Notes: generated by a model from the letters alone, not told the origin. A stretch of DNA of 64,000 nucleotides from Hymenobacter mucosus (GCF_900188255.1 NZ_FZNS01000005.1:1-64000); one strand, 5' to 3'; counted from the first letter of the stretch, positions 17,123 to 27,000 are shown. A program made the numbers and translations.

Positions 17123-18370
17123 ATGTTGCACACCATGCGCTGGTTTGGTCCCCAGGACCCGGTTTCTCTTTTTACACTTCGGCAGGCCGGCTGCACGGGC
17201 GTTGTAACGGCCCTGCATCAGGTACCAGTAGGGGCAGTGTGGAGCATTGAAGCCATTCAGGAACGGCAGCGGCTTGTGGAGCAGGATAATATTCAGTACT
17301 CACCTCTGAAGTGGGCGGTGGTAGAAAGCCTGCCCGTCCATGAAGACATCAAGAAGGGTCGCGTAACTCGCGCCGAATACATTCGCAATTATCAGCAGAG
17401 CCTGCGCAACTTGGCCGCCTGTGGCATTCACACGGTGTGCTACAACTTCATGCCCGTCTTGGATTGGTCGCGCACCAATCTTACGTACGAAATGCCCGAC
17501 GGCTCGCGGGCCCTACGGTTTGTGTGGCAGGACTTTGCTTTGTTTGACCTGTGCATCCTACGGCGCCCTGGTGCCGAAGCCGACTACGAAGTAGAGGTAG
17601 CGGCCGCTGCCCGCGCGCAGTTCGAGAACATGTCGGCCGCTGAGGTGACTGCCCTGACTAACGTGGTGCTGCTAGGACTACCCGGTTCGGAAGAGGCCTT
17701 CGAGCTGGCTGGTTTTCAAGCCCTGCTTGACGAGTATGCCAGCATCAATGCCGCTACGTTGCGCGAAAACCTGTATTACTTTCTGCGGGAGGTAGGGCCA
17801 GTAGCCGAAGAAGTAGGCGTGAACCTTTGCATTCACCCCGATGACCCACCGTTTCCCCTGCTGGGCTTGCCTCGCGTAGTGAGTACCGAAGCCGACCTGC
17901 TAGGCCTACTACAAGCCTACGACTCACCGGCCAATGGCCTGACGTTTTGCACTGGTTCCCTGGGCGTGCGGCCCGATAATGATCTGCCCGGCATTGTGCG
18001 GCGCCTGGGAAACCGCATTCACTTTGTGCATTTGCGTGCTACTAAGCGCGAAGAAAACCCGCGCAACTTCCACGAGGCCGACCACCTCACCGGCGACGTG
18101 GATATGTACGCGGTAGTACGCGAACTAGTGATAGAGGAGCAGCGCCGGGCTGCCACCGGCCAGGGCAACCCCGCCCTCCCCATGCGCCCCGACCACGGCC
18201 ACCAGATGCTCGACGACCTGGAGAAGCGCACGTACCCCGGCTACTCCGCCATTGGGCGCCTGCGCGGACTAGCCGAACTGCGGGGTCTGGAGTTGGGCAT
18301 CCGGCGCAGTCTAGAGGCGGACTTACAAGAGCCACTGGCTACTTCCATCCACGCTGCGCGCTCCCTTTAA
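17123..18370 (+). CDS. uxuA: D-mannonate dehydratase
   Basis: A 415-residue metal-dependent enzyme that dehydrates D-mannonate to 2-keto-3-deoxygluconate in the cytoplasm, on the glucuronate breakdown path. The N-terminus MRWFGPQDPVSL..GCTGVVTALH is that of UxuA. CIHPDDPP and FVHLRATKRE..FHEADHLTGD are metal and substrate blocks, and MRPDHGHQMLDD is a family signature. First gene of the operon behind the double operator, 28 bases before the first GH67 gene. Glucuronic acid freed from xylan by GH67/GH115 would feed here after isomerisation and reduction. Confidence 0.95.
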   Translation: MLHTMRWFGPQDPVSLFTLRQAGCTGVVTALHQVPVGAVWSIEAIQERQRLVEQDNIQYSPLKWAVVESLPVHEDIKKGRVTRAEYIRNYQQSLRNLAACGIHTVCYNFMPVLDWSRTNLTYEMPDGSRALRFVWQDFALFDLCILRRPGAEADYEVEVAAAARAQFENMSAAEVTALTNVVLLGLPGSEEAFELAGFQALLDEYASINAATLRENLYYFLREVGPVAEEVGVNLCIHPDDPPFPLLGLPRVVSTEADLLGLLQAYDSPANGLTFCTGSLGVRPDNDLPGIVRRLGNRIHFVHLRATKREENPRNFHEADHLTGDVDMYAVVRELVIEEQRRAATGQGNPALPMRPDHGHQMLDDLEKRTYPGYSAIGRLRGLAELRGLELGIRRSLEADLQEPLATSIHAARSL

Positions 18371-18398
18371 CTGTTCTCTTTCGCTGTCCATCCCACCC

Positions 18399-20507
18399 AT
18401 GCTACCCCGTTTTTTCCTGCTGCTTGCGTTCCTCAGCCTCGGCATTTATCTGCCTGGGCGCGCCGATGATGGCTACCGCTTGTGGCTGAAATATGATGAG
18501 CTGCCCGAAGCCAGCCTGCGCAAGGCCTGGCAGGCGCAAGCACGCGGGATTACGCTGGCATCTGCTTCAACTCCCACCCTGCAAACTGCCGCCCGCGAGC
18601 TGCAACTCGGGCTGCAAGGGCTGCTAGGGCGCCCGGTGCCGGTAGGGACGGCATCGGGCAGCAAGGGCCTCATTCGGCTGCGCGTAGCTCCCGACCCTAG
18701 CTTGGGTAAGGAAGGCTACCGCATCACTAGCCAAGCCAGCGGGTTGGAAATCACTGGCCCCACCGACGCGGCTGTGCTGTACGGGTGCTTTGCTCTCCTA
18801 CGGCAGGTACAAACTGGGCAACAGCCCAACCAGTTCAACCTAAGTAGCCAGCCCCGGATTCAGTACCGCTTACTCAACCACTGGGACAACCCCAACGGCA
18901 CTGTGGAGCGCGGTTATGCGGGCTCCTCTATCTGGAAGTGGCACGAACTACCCGAGCGAATAGACCCGCGCTACCAAGACTACGCCCGGGCCAATGCCTC
19001 CATCGGGATTAACGGGGTAGTGTTGAACAACGTGAATGCCAGTGCCCGCTACCTCACCCCCGAGTACTTGCAGAAAGTAGCTGCCCTGGCCGGTGTAATG
19101 CGCCCCTACGGCATCCGGGTGTACCTGTCCGTGCTGTGGGCTGCTCCCAAAGTTATTGGTGGGTTGCCTACCTCTGACCCACTCGACCCCAAGGTGAAGC
19201 AGTGGTGGGCCGCCCGCACCGATGAAATCTACCGGACTATTCCCGACTTCGGCGGCTTTCTAGTGAAGGCCAACTCTGAAGGCGAGCCTGGCCCCCAGGA
19301 CTACGGCCGCAACCACGCCGATGGGGCTAATATGCTGGCGGCTGCTTTAGGCAACCACGATGGTATTGTGATGTGGAGGGCCTTCGTGTATAAGGCCAAC
19401 TCCAAGGGCGACCGGTTCAAGGAAGCCTACCAGGAGTTTCAGCCCCTCGATGGCCAGTTTGCTTCCAAAGTACTAGTACAAGTGAAAAACGGTCCCATCG
19501 ACTTTCAAGCCCGGGAGCCTTTTCACCCGCTGTTCGGCGCTATGCCTCGCACGCCACTCGTGCTGGAAGTGCAGCTGACGCAAGAATACTTGGGCTTTGC
19601 TACCCACCTGGTATACCTGGGGCCGCTCGTGAAAGAGTGCCTGATGGCCGATACGTACGCCCAAGGGCCTGGCTCTACCGTCGCCAAGGTGGTCGATGGT
19701 ACCCTGGAAAAGCACGCAATCAGTGGCATTGCGGGCGTAGCTAACATTGGCTCCGACCGCAACTGGACCGGGCACCCGGTAGGGCAAACCAACTGGTACG
19801 CCTTCGGGCGCTTGGCCTGGGACCACACGCTTAGCCCGGAGGCTGTTGCCGAAGAATGGACGAAAATGACTTTGACGCGGGAGCCGGCTGCGTTGGCTAG
19901 CATCCTGCCCGTGCTAAATCAGTCGCGCGACATCTACGTGCGCTACACTACACCCATGGGCCTCCACCATATCATGGGTCAGACCCTGCACTACGGTCCG
20001 GAGCCGTGGCTTTCCCAAAGCGCCCGCCCCGACTGGACTTCGGTGTACTACCACAAAGCCGACTCTGTGGGATTGGGTTTTGAGCGCACAGCCCGCGGCT
20101 CCAACGCTTTATCCTTGTACTCTCCTGGAGTGCGCCAGCAGTGGAGCAACCCCGCTACCTGCCCGCTCGACTACCTGCTCTGGTTTCACCATGTAGGGTG
20201 GGGGCAGCGTCTGAGCACCGGCCGCACCCTCTGGGATGAGCTGTGCACCCGCTACTACACGGGCGCCGATTCAGTACTGTGGATGCAGCGGCAGTGGGAG
20301 CAAGCCCGCCCCGCCGTGGATGCCGAACTACACGCCGATGTAGCCGCCCGCCTGCGCATTCAGCACCGCGAGGCTCTGTGGTGGCGCGATGCCTGCGTGC
20401 TCTACTTCCAGACGTATGCGCGGCGGCCGATTCCGCCTACGCTCATGCCACCTACCCGCCCCCTGGCCGAAATCAAGCAGCTGGTCGATATCTACCAATT
20501 GCGCTAA
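18399..20507 (+). CDS. GH67 alpha-glucuronidase, copy 1
   Basis: A 702-residue exported enzyme that removes (4-O-methyl)glucuronic acid from the non-reducing end of xylo-oligosaccharides. A signal peptide (MLPRFFLLLAFLSLGIYLPGRA) is present. The acid/base region KANSEGEPGPQDYGRNHADGA, written here as KANSEGEPGPQDYG, is near 287. VKNGPIDFQAREP and LTQEYLG carry the other two conserved acidic residues of the family. Length is normal for GH67. It sits between uxuA and the SDR, so release and breakdown of glucuronate are coupled genetically. A paralogue lies at 38110-40188. Confidence 0.94.
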   Translation: MLPRFFLLLAFLSLGIYLPGRADDGYRLWLKYDELPEASLRKAWQAQARGITLASASTPTLQTAARELQLGLQGLLGRPVPVGTASGSKGLIRLRVAPDPSLGKEGYRITSQASGLEITGPTDAAVLYGCFALLRQVQTGQQPNQFNLSSQPRIQYRLLNHWDNPNGTVERGYAGSSIWKWHELPERIDPRYQDYARANASIGINGVVLNNVNASARYLTPEYLQKVAALAGVMRPYGIRVYLSVLWAAPKVIGGLPTSDPLDPKVKQWWAARTDEIYRTIPDFGGFLVKANSEGEPGPQDYGRNHADGANMLAAALGNHDGIVMWRAFVYKANSKGDRFKEAYQEFQPLDGQFASKVLVQVKNGPIDFQAREPFHPLFGAMPRTPLVLEVQLTQEYLGFATHLVYLGPLVKECLMADTYAQGPGSTVAKVVDGTLEKHAISGIAGVANIGSDRNWTGHPVGQTNWYAFGRLAWDHTLSPEAVAEEWTKMTLTREPAALASILPVLNQSRDIYVRYTTPMGLHHIMGQTLHYGPEPWLSQSARPDWTSVYYHKADSVGLGFERTARGSNALSLYSPGVRQQWSNPATCPLDYLLWFHHVGWGQRLSTGRTLWDELCTRYYTGADSVLWMQRQWEQARPAVDAELHADVAARLRIQHREALWWRDACVLYFQTYARRPIPPTLMPPTRPLAEIKQLVDIYQLR

Positions 20508-20533
20508 TACTTCCTCTGTTACCCCTTTCTCAC

Positions 20534-21346
20534 ATGGCACATCTGGAGCCTTTCGTATCCCCGCATGCCCAAGCCAACGGGCAGCACCAGCCCAATCCAT
20601 TTTCCTTGGAAGGGAAAATAGCCCTCGTGACGGGCGGTGGCACTGGTATTGGCCTGGAAATAGCCCGCTGCATGGCTACGGCTGGCGCTACCGTCATCAT
20701 CACCGGTCGTCGCGAATCGGTGCTGCAGGAAGCGGCCACGGAGTTGGGCGAATCGGTGCATTACCTCACCAACGACGTGTGCGAATTAGACACTTTGGAG
20801 GACTTGGTTGCTCAGATTGAGGCTACCCACGGCCCGCTGGACATCTTGGTGAACAACGCCGGCATCAACATGAAGAAGCCCGCATTGGAGGTCACGGATG
20901 AGGAATTCAGCCGCATCATTCACACCAACCTCAACGCCGTGTTTGCCCTCACCCGCACCTGCGCCAGCCGCATGATGGAGCGCAAGAGCGGCGTAATTCT
21001 GATGATTTCATCCATGGCGGCCTACTACGGCATCGACCGGGTAGTAGCCTACGCCGCTTCTAAGTCGGCAGTGGAGGGCATGGTGAAAGTGCTAGCCTCG
21101 GAGTTCTCCAAGAACAATGTGCGGGTAAACGCCATTGCACCGGGCTTCATTGAAACCGACATGAGCCGCACGGCCATGAACTCCGACCCCGACCGCCGTG
21201 ACCGGGCCATGCGCCGCACGCCCATGGGCAAGTTCGGCCAGCCGTCTGACATCGGCCACGCGGCTGTGTTCCTCGCCTCCGAGGCAGCACGCTACATCAC
21301 CGGGGCTTCGCTGCCCGTGGATGGTGGCAATTCTATCGGCTTTTAG
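20534..21346 (+). CDS. SDR oxidoreductase, probable D-mannonate (fructuronate) oxidoreductase
   Basis: A 270-residue classical short-chain dehydrogenase with TGGGTGIGLEIA, NNAGIN, the catalytic Ser in MISSMAAYYG, and the YAASK catalytic pair. The ATG at 20534 is chosen; the open frame extends further upstream but overlaps the GH67 gene. Located between a GH67 gene and susC behind uxuA, it is most likely the enzyme reducing fructuronate to mannonate, replacing the long-chain UxuB. Gluconate 5-dehydrogenase-like activity is the main alternative. The family is certain; the substrate is inferred from context. Confidence 0.85.
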   Translation: MAHLEPFVSPHAQANGQHQPNPFSLEGKIALVTGGGTGIGLEIARCMATAGATVIITGRRESVLQEAATELGESVHYLTNDVCELDTLEDLVAQIEATHGPLDILVNNAGINMKKPALEVTDEEFSRIIHTNLNAVFALTRTCASRMMERKSGVILMISSMAAYYGIDRVVAYAASKSAVEGMVKVLASEFSKNNVRVNAIAPGFIETDMSRTAMNSDPDRRDRAMRRTPMGKFGQPSDIGHAAVFLASEAARYITGASLPVDGGNSIGF

Positions 21347-21397
21347 CGCCCTCGCGGGCTACCTGCAACATCCCACATTTTAAAATTCCCACACTCC

Positions 21398-24300
21398 ATG
21401 CACGCAACTATACGAAAATCGGCTCTTGGGCTGGGTTGGCCGCTACTCCTTGCTACCGGTTTGCCCCTGGCCGGTACCCTGCTTGCCCCGATGCAGGCGC
21501 AAGCCCAATCAACTCGCACCGTAACAGGCCGCGTGACCGAGCAGGCCACCGGCGAAGGTATTCCGGGCGTAACGGTGGTGGTGAAAGGCACTTCCGCTGG
21601 AGCTTCTACGGGTGCGGATGGCTCTTTCTCGGTGCAGGCCCCAGCTAACGGCACTACCCTGGTGTTCTCGGCTATTGGCTACGTGTCGGTAGAGCAGCCC
21701 ATCGGCTCCGGCACAACGTTTAACGTAACCCTTTCCACCGACGCCAAGGCCCTGGATGAAGTAGTAGTAGTAGGCTACGGCGTGCAGAGAGCAGAAGCGG
21801 TAACTGGTTCAGTTGCTTCTATCAGTGGAGAGTCGTTGCGCGAAGTGCCATCTGCCAACATCTCACAGGCCTTACAAGGCCGTTTGCCAGGTGTGCAGTT
21901 TTCGCAATCTTCCTCCCAGCCTGGTGCGAGCACGCAAATTCGGATACGCGGTACTCGCTCACTTGGTGCCAGTAATGATCCATTGATTGTATTGGATGGT
22001 ATTCCTTTCCCTGGTTCAATTGGTGACATCAACCCCAACGATATTCAGAGTGTAGATATCTTGAAAGACGCGTCGGCCACGGCTATTTACGGGTCACGTG
22101 GGGCAAATGGAGTTGTCCTGATAACTACCAAAGGGGGCAAAACAGGTCAAAAACCGCAAATAACATACGATGGGTTTGTTGGCGCTAAGACCCTCTTCGC
22201 CAAATACCCTATGATGAATGGGCCTGAGTTTGTTGCGCTTCGCAAAGCAGCGGGCCTGTATACGAACGCCCTGGATGAAGCCGATGATGTAAATACTGAT
22301 TGGCAGGATTTGCTATACAAAACTGGCATTCAATCAAACCATAACTTAGGTGTTTCTGGTGGTACTGAAAACGGGCGTTATAATTTCAATGCGGGCTATT
22401 ATCAGGAAGAAGGTGTAATTCCTACTCAGCAGTATACCCGCTATTCTGTTCGTGGAACGCTTGACCAAGGAGTTGGTAAGTATATCCGGTTAGGTTTCAC
22501 CACAAATAACACCTACAACCTATCAGAAGGCTCGAATGTAGGTATATATGGTATCCTGAATTCATCGCCAATTGCCAATCCGTACAATGCTGATGGTAGC
22601 TTAAAAAGAACCATCAGAATGCCCTTGGATGAGCAGTGGGTGTATACAAGAGATATAGTAGAAGAGCTGAGCGATAGATGGTTAAGTGAAACCAGAGCTT
22701 TTGCCACCTACAACACCATATTCGGGGAAGCTAAAATTCCTGGCGTAGAGGGGTTGAAGTATCGGGTCAACCTAGGGGTAAACTACCGGCAGAGCCAGGG
22801 TGGTTCTTACACCGGACAGGGAATAACCGCTGTTAACCCTACTACACCTTCCACGGCATCCGTTAGTAACCAGGTTACTAGAGACTGGACTATTGAAAAC
22901 ATTGTATCCTATGACCGCACCTTTGCCCAAAAGCATAATGTAAATGTCATAGCCTTATATTCTGCCTCAGATAACACGTTCAACCAGTCGCGAATTGCGG
23001 CCAGGGATATTCCGTCCGACGCCTTCCAATATTACAATCTGGGACTGGCCGCCGGCGAAATCACAGTACCCCCCGGTGACCAGATATACTCCAAAAGTGG
23101 TCTGATGTCCTACATGGGACGCGTGATGTACTCCTATGATGACCGGTATTTGCTATCGGCTACGGTCCGTTCGGATGGCTCCTCTAGACTTGCTCCAGGC
23201 TACAAGTGGAATACCTATCCTGCTGTGTCGGTAGGCTGGAACATAGCCAGAGAATCGTTTATGCAGGATATTTCTGCCATAAACATGCTGAAACTGCGAG
23301 CTGGTTATGGTGTAACGTCGAACCAATCCATTAACCCGTATGCCACTCTGGGCCGTTTAGCTACCAGACCATACAATTTTGGGCCAACCAATTACCAGAC
23401 GGGGCTATTCGTAAACCAACTGCCGAACGCTACCCTAGGTTGGGAATACTCAAAGACCTGGAACTATGGATTGGATTTCGCTACGCTGAACAACCGTCTT
23501 TCGGGTACCGTTGAGTACTACGTTACAAACACCGAGGATATTCTGCTCCCTTTGCCATTGCCTCCAACTTCTGGCGTGGATAGTTATACTGCCAATATTG
23601 GATCTACCCAAAACAAAGGGGTGGAGCTGTCTTTGAACGGTGTGATCTTAGACAACCTCAATGGCTGGACCTGGGAGGCGGGCTTTAACATGTATGCTAA
23701 CCGTAACAAGATTACGGCGCTTGCCGGCGAACAGCAAAGAGACGAAGGAAACTGGTGGTTTGTTGGCAAACCTATCAACGTAATATTTGATTACGAAAAA
23801 ATAGGATTGTGGCAAGAAGGAGACCAGTACCGAAACATTCTTGAGCCAGGCGGAAACGTAGGTATGATCAAGGTGAAATACACCGGTGACTACAACTCCG
23901 ATGGTACCCCTACCAGAGCGATTGGCCCGCAAGACCGTCAAATTTTGGATGTAAACCCGAACTTCCAAGGAGGTTTCAACACTCGAGTTGCGTATAAGGG
24001 ATTTGATTTTAGTACGGTAGGAGCCTTCCAAAGCGGCGGTATCCTTATTAGTACCCTATATGGTTCATCTGGCTACCTCAATCTGATGAACGGTCGCCGT
24101 GGCAACGTAAAAGTGGATTACTGGACTCCGGAGAACACGGACGCCAAATACCCTAAGCCAGGTGGCCTTGCGAGCGGCGACAATCCAAAATATGGCAGTA
24201 CGCTGGGTTATTTTGATGCTTCTTACCTGAAGGTGCGCACCATTTCGCTGGGCTATAACTTTGATAACAACGCGTGGTTGAAAAAAGCTGGAGTTAGCAG

Positions 24301-24502
24301 ACTACGGCTTTATGCGACGGCTCAGAACCCATTTGTGATATTCTCTCCTTATAAGAAAGAATCTGGCATGGACCCTGAGACTAACTCTTACGCCGACCAA
24401 AATGTGGCCGTAACTGCGGGCACGCCGAGCCGTCTGCTGACAATAGGTACCAACGCACCTGCAACCCGGACCTACTTGTTAGGCCTGAACCTTACCTTTT
24501 AA
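21398..24502 (+). CDS. SusC/RagA-type TonB-dependent outer-membrane transporter
   Basis: A 1034-residue beta-barrel porter importing glycan fragments, here presumably xylo-oligosaccharides, across the outer membrane with SusD. In order: signal peptide (to about 36, AQAQS), carboxypeptidase-D-like regulatory domain (about 38-110), TonB box region DEVVVVGYG, plug (ISQALQGRLPGV..ATAIYGSRGANGVVLITTKGG) and 22-strand barrel ending in F (LLGLNLTF). From about 21780 to the end, codon use is clearly more AT-rich, with many AGA, AAT and TAT codons, unlike the first 380 bases and the neighbouring enzyme genes. The susD gene follows after 11 bases. Confidence 0.95.
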   Translation: MHATIRKSALGLGWPLLLATGLPLAGTLLAPMQAQAQSTRTVTGRVTEQATGEGIPGVTVVVKGTSAGASTGADGSFSVQAPANGTTLVFSAIGYVSVEQPIGSGTTFNVTLSTDAKALDEVVVVGYGVQRAEAVTGSVASISGESLREVPSANISQALQGRLPGVQFSQSSSQPGASTQIRIRGTRSLGASNDPLIVLDGIPFPGSIGDINPNDIQSVDILKDASATAIYGSRGANGVVLITTKGGKTGQKPQITYDGFVGAKTLFAKYPMMNGPEFVALRKAAGLYTNALDEADDVNTDWQDLLYKTGIQSNHNLGVSGGTENGRYNFNAGYYQEEGVIPTQQYTRYSVRGTLDQGVGKYIRLGFTTNNTYNLSEGSNVGIYGILNSSPIANPYNADGSLKRTIRMPLDEQWVYTRDIVEELSDRWLSETRAFATYNTIFGEAKIPGVEGLKYRVNLGVNYRQSQGGSYTGQGITAVNPTTPSTASVSNQVTRDWTIENIVSYDRTFAQKHNVNVIALYSASDNTFNQSRIAARDIPSDAFQYYNLGLAAGEITVPPGDQIYSKSGLMSYMGRVMYSYDDRYLLSATVRSDGSSRLAPGYKWNTYPAVSVGWNIARESFMQDISAINMLKLRAGYGVTSNQSINPYATLGRLATRPYNFGPTNYQTGLFVNQLPNATLGWEYSKTWNYGLDFATLNNRLSGTVEYYVTNTEDILLPLPLPPTSGVDSYTANIGSTQNKGVELSLNGVILDNLNGWTWEAGFNMYANRNKITALAGEQQRDEGNWWFVGKPINVIFDYEKIGLWQEGDQYRNILEPGGNVGMIKVKYTGDYNSDGTPTRAIGPQDRQILDVNPNFQGGFNTRVAYKGFDFSTVGAFQSGGILISTLYGSSGYLNLMNGRRGNVKVDYWTPENTDAKYPKPGGLASGDNPKYGSTLGYFDASYLKVRTISLGYNFDNNAWLKKAGVSRLRLYATAQNPFVIFSPYKKESGMDPETNSYADQNVAVTAGTPSRLLTIGTNAPATRTYLLGLNLTF

Positions 24503-24513
24503 GAAAGAGACAA

Positions 24514-26463
24514 ATGAGAACCTTTAACATAAAGTTTTTTATTGGGGCGGCCATACTCTCTATGTCCACAGTTGGGTGCTCTGATATCTTAGACGAGGAT
24601 CCTAGGAGTATTTATACGCCTGGCTTCTTTCAGACAGAAAGAGGTGTTAATGGGGGATTGACCTCCATGTATGCCCACTTGCGCTACATTTACGGTGACG
24701 CTTACTTCTATAACACTACCCTCACGGGAACCGATGAAGTAACCTATGGTAGAGATGCCGATGAGAACTTCCTAGCCATGGATTTCTCAGGGAGAGCGGT
24801 GCTTAACGCCAACAACAGCCGGGCAGATAGGTTGTGGACGGCTGCTTTTCCTAACATCAACACGGCCAGTGGCGTGATTAAGAATGCCGCCGCGGTAGGA
24901 TCCATTTCTCCAGCCCTGGTTGCAGAGGCGAGATTTTTCCGCGCCTTCGATTACTTCATGCTGGTACAAACGTTTGGCGGGGTACCTCTAGATTTGGGTG
25001 CGGGAGAACTGGAGTTCAACACCAATGCTATTAGAACCTCCGTCCGCAATACGGTACCTGAGGTTTATACAAAAGCAGTTTTCCCTGATTTGTTGCAGGC
25101 TATTACTGATTTGCCGGCGACTCCACGGGTTATAGGAGGCGTAACTAAAACCCTGGCCCGTCTTTATCTGGCAAAAGCCTACCTGACCTACGCTTGGTGG
25201 CTTGAAAACCCTAACAATATTCCAACCTATCCAGCGGCTCAGAGAGTAGATCCTGCTGGTCGTAACGCCCAGTATTATTATCAGCAGGCGTATGATATAG
25301 CAATAGCCGGCATTGAGAACCCAGGCCCATTCCGTTTGCAGGGCACGTACTATGACGTACACGTGGCAACAAATGACCGCAATGCAGAAATGATGCTGTT
25401 TGCTGACCATACCGAATCCAGCGAGTTATACAATGGAAGTAGCCTCACCTTCGGTAGTGGCGGTGCCCCTGACAACTTTGCTGGCTGGATGATGACTTGG
25501 AACTATACCAACATCAGAAGCGCCACGAATGCTAATGGCACTACTCCAGTATCTTCTGTTCAGCGGGAAGCAGTTCAGGCATTAGGTCGCCCCTGGAATC
25601 GCATGGCTCCTACCATCAACGCCGTTGAGAACACCTTTGCCGATAAAACAAACGATTCTCGGTACGACGGTACTTTTACCACGGTTTACCGTGGGAACTG
25701 GCCGAAAGGAGGAGTAGCTGCGCAAACCTTATACAATGCCAATAATTTGCCAGTAAACCCGGGGGATCCAATCCTGACTTTCCTGAATGCAGAACCTACT
25801 ACTGCTATAACTTATCCTACCGGAGCAGGTGCGAGCAATATAGGAGCAGGAGTGCTACCTGGTAGAGCAGATTATGTGGTTTCGCCGCGTGGTATAAGCA
25901 GAATTGTTTACCCAGGTCTCTGGAAGCTTGGCCCTTACCGTACTGACAACGGTACCGGATTAGGGCAACCTAATGCTGGCAGTACTCGCCCGTTCAACAT
26001 TGCCAAATTCTCTGAACTATACTTTGTAGCGGCAGAAGCAGCTGTAAAAGGAGCAACTCCCAAGGCTGGTCAAGGTGCCAGAGAATTGATTAACGTGATT
26101 CGTGCTCGGGCCGGTAAGTGGCGTTTTGATAACAACGGCAACGTAGCCAAGATGCAGGATAACAGCGCGGTTATGGTTGCCGCCACGCCGACTACTATAG
26201 ACATCAACTATATTTTGGCAGAACGTTCGCGCGAGTACTATGGGGAAGGTTACCGCTGGTATGATCTGGTGCGTACCCAAAAATGGAATGAGCTAGCCTC
26301 TTCCTACCGTATTGGGGGAAGCAACTACGGAGATCATACACCTGTAACCGTTACGCGTACCATTCAACCATATCACTACCTGCGTCCTATTCCGCAGGTT
26401 CAGCTTGACCGTATGGATGTGTCCGCAGACGTAAAAGCTACTTACCAAAACCCAGGGTACTAA
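24514..26463 (+). CDS. SusD/RagB-type surface glycan-binding lipoprotein
   Basis: A 649-residue outer-surface lipoprotein that caps the SusC barrel and binds the glycan. The signal ends in MSTVGC (lipid Cys about 22), followed by SDILDEDP, the classic SusD start. The TPR-like helices include VAEARFFRAFDYFMLVQTFG (20 residues), and the C-terminal half has INVIRARAGK and ILAERSREYYGEGYRWYDLVR, a hallmark end-block given here as ILAERSREYYGEG. Base composition is as AT-rich as the susC barrel. It ends the first operon segment; a hairpin lies 17 bases past the stop. Confidence 0.95.
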   Translation: MRTFNIKFFIGAAILSMSTVGCSDILDEDPRSIYTPGFFQTERGVNGGLTSMYAHLRYIYGDAYFYNTTLTGTDEVTYGRDADENFLAMDFSGRAVLNANNSRADRLWTAAFPNINTASGVIKNAAAVGSISPALVAEARFFRAFDYFMLVQTFGGVPLDLGAGELEFNTNAIRTSVRNTVPEVYTKAVFPDLLQAITDLPATPRVIGGVTKTLARLYLAKAYLTYAWWLENPNNIPTYPAAQRVDPAGRNAQYYYQQAYDIAIAGIENPGPFRLQGTYYDVHVATNDRNAEMMLFADHTESSELYNGSSLTFGSGGAPDNFAGWMMTWNYTNIRSATNANGTTPVSSVQREAVQALGRPWNRMAPTINAVENTFADKTNDSRYDGTFTTVYRGNWPKGGVAAQTLYNANNLPVNPGDPILTFLNAEPTTAITYPTGAGASNIGAGVLPGRADYVVSPRGISRIVYPGLWKLGPYRTDNGTGLGQPNAGSTRPFNIAKFSELYFVAAEAAVKGATPKAGQGARELINVIRARAGKWRFDNNGNVAKMQDNSAVMVAATPTTIDINYILAERSREYYGEGYRWYDLVRTQKWNELASSYRIGGSNYGDHTPVTVTRTIQPYHYLRPIPQVQLDRMDVSADVKATYQNPGY

Positions 26464-26480
26464 TATTCTGATGGAAAGAG

Positions 26481-26519
26481 AAACAGATTGGTTGCGCAAT
26501 ACGAGCAGCCAATCTGTTT
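26481..26519 (+). terminator. Hairpin after susD
   Basis: An 11-bp stem (26481-26491 with 26509-26519, aaacagattgg / ccaatctgttt) lies 17 bases after the susD stop. Only a short T-run follows. It may terminate or stabilise the upstream susCD message. Confidence 0.5.
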
Positions 26520-26818
26520 ACTCCATTCCTTCGAGAATGCATTCTTTGCGTGGAAACAAGGCAAAATGCCGCGTTGGTACGTACCAGCAAGCGAATGGAG
26601 TGCGTGAGGAGGTATGCGCCACCATTGATTGGCTCTGGGCCTTCACGTATCCCCCCGGTGTAACGAATAAATAAGGCTGTAACGCTGCCCTTAATATTCA
26701 GCCCTTCCACATGTTGCGCTCCATTCCACGCCAGGAAATTGACCACACGGGGAAACCCACGCAGAATCCTGGATGTCCCACAATTGGCTGATTAGTAGCT
26801 AGTACGCTAGAATAATGT

Positions 26819-26875
26819 ATTGCCGGCAGTACAACCGAACCCGAATTCGTTCGGCCAAGGTGTACTGTCGGCAAT
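26819..26875. repeat. Nested inverted repeat upstream of the GH43 gene
   Basis: Outer arms 26819-26833 and 26861-26875 (attgccggcagtaca with tgtactgtcggcaat, one G-U pair) enclose an inner pair (ccgaac/gttcgg) around an EcoRI-like gaattc. No T-run follows on either side. It may be an operator, a processing site or a terminator. Confidence 0.55.
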
Positions 26876-27000
26876 ATGTTTACACTAGTGGGTAAGCGCT
26901 GGTCATTGTTGGTCTACCTCACAGAAACTTAGCTGTTGCTCCATTACGGCCAGAGTGGCCTAGACACCAGACTAAACACCGTTAATTCTCACCAGAGTAT

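Larger units (their letters stand above)
26464..27000. other. 537-base non-coding gap after susD
   Basis: The gap separates susC/susD from the long hydrolase series. It holds a hairpin at 26481-26519 and a long nested hairpin at 26819-26875. Minus-strand frames exist here but lack any recognisable protein. A promoter for the downstream genes could lie in the last 100 bases, but I could not pick out a convincing -7 box. Confidence 0.5.

Noticed and set aside
20243..20533. 97-residue N-terminal extension of the SDR gene
   Set aside because: It overlaps the end of the GH67 gene in another frame; the SDR fold is complete from 20534.
26438..26746. 102-residue minus-strand frame in the gap after susD
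   Set aside because: No signal, domain or promoter; it runs into the end of susD on the opposite strand. A decayed gene cannot be fully excluded.
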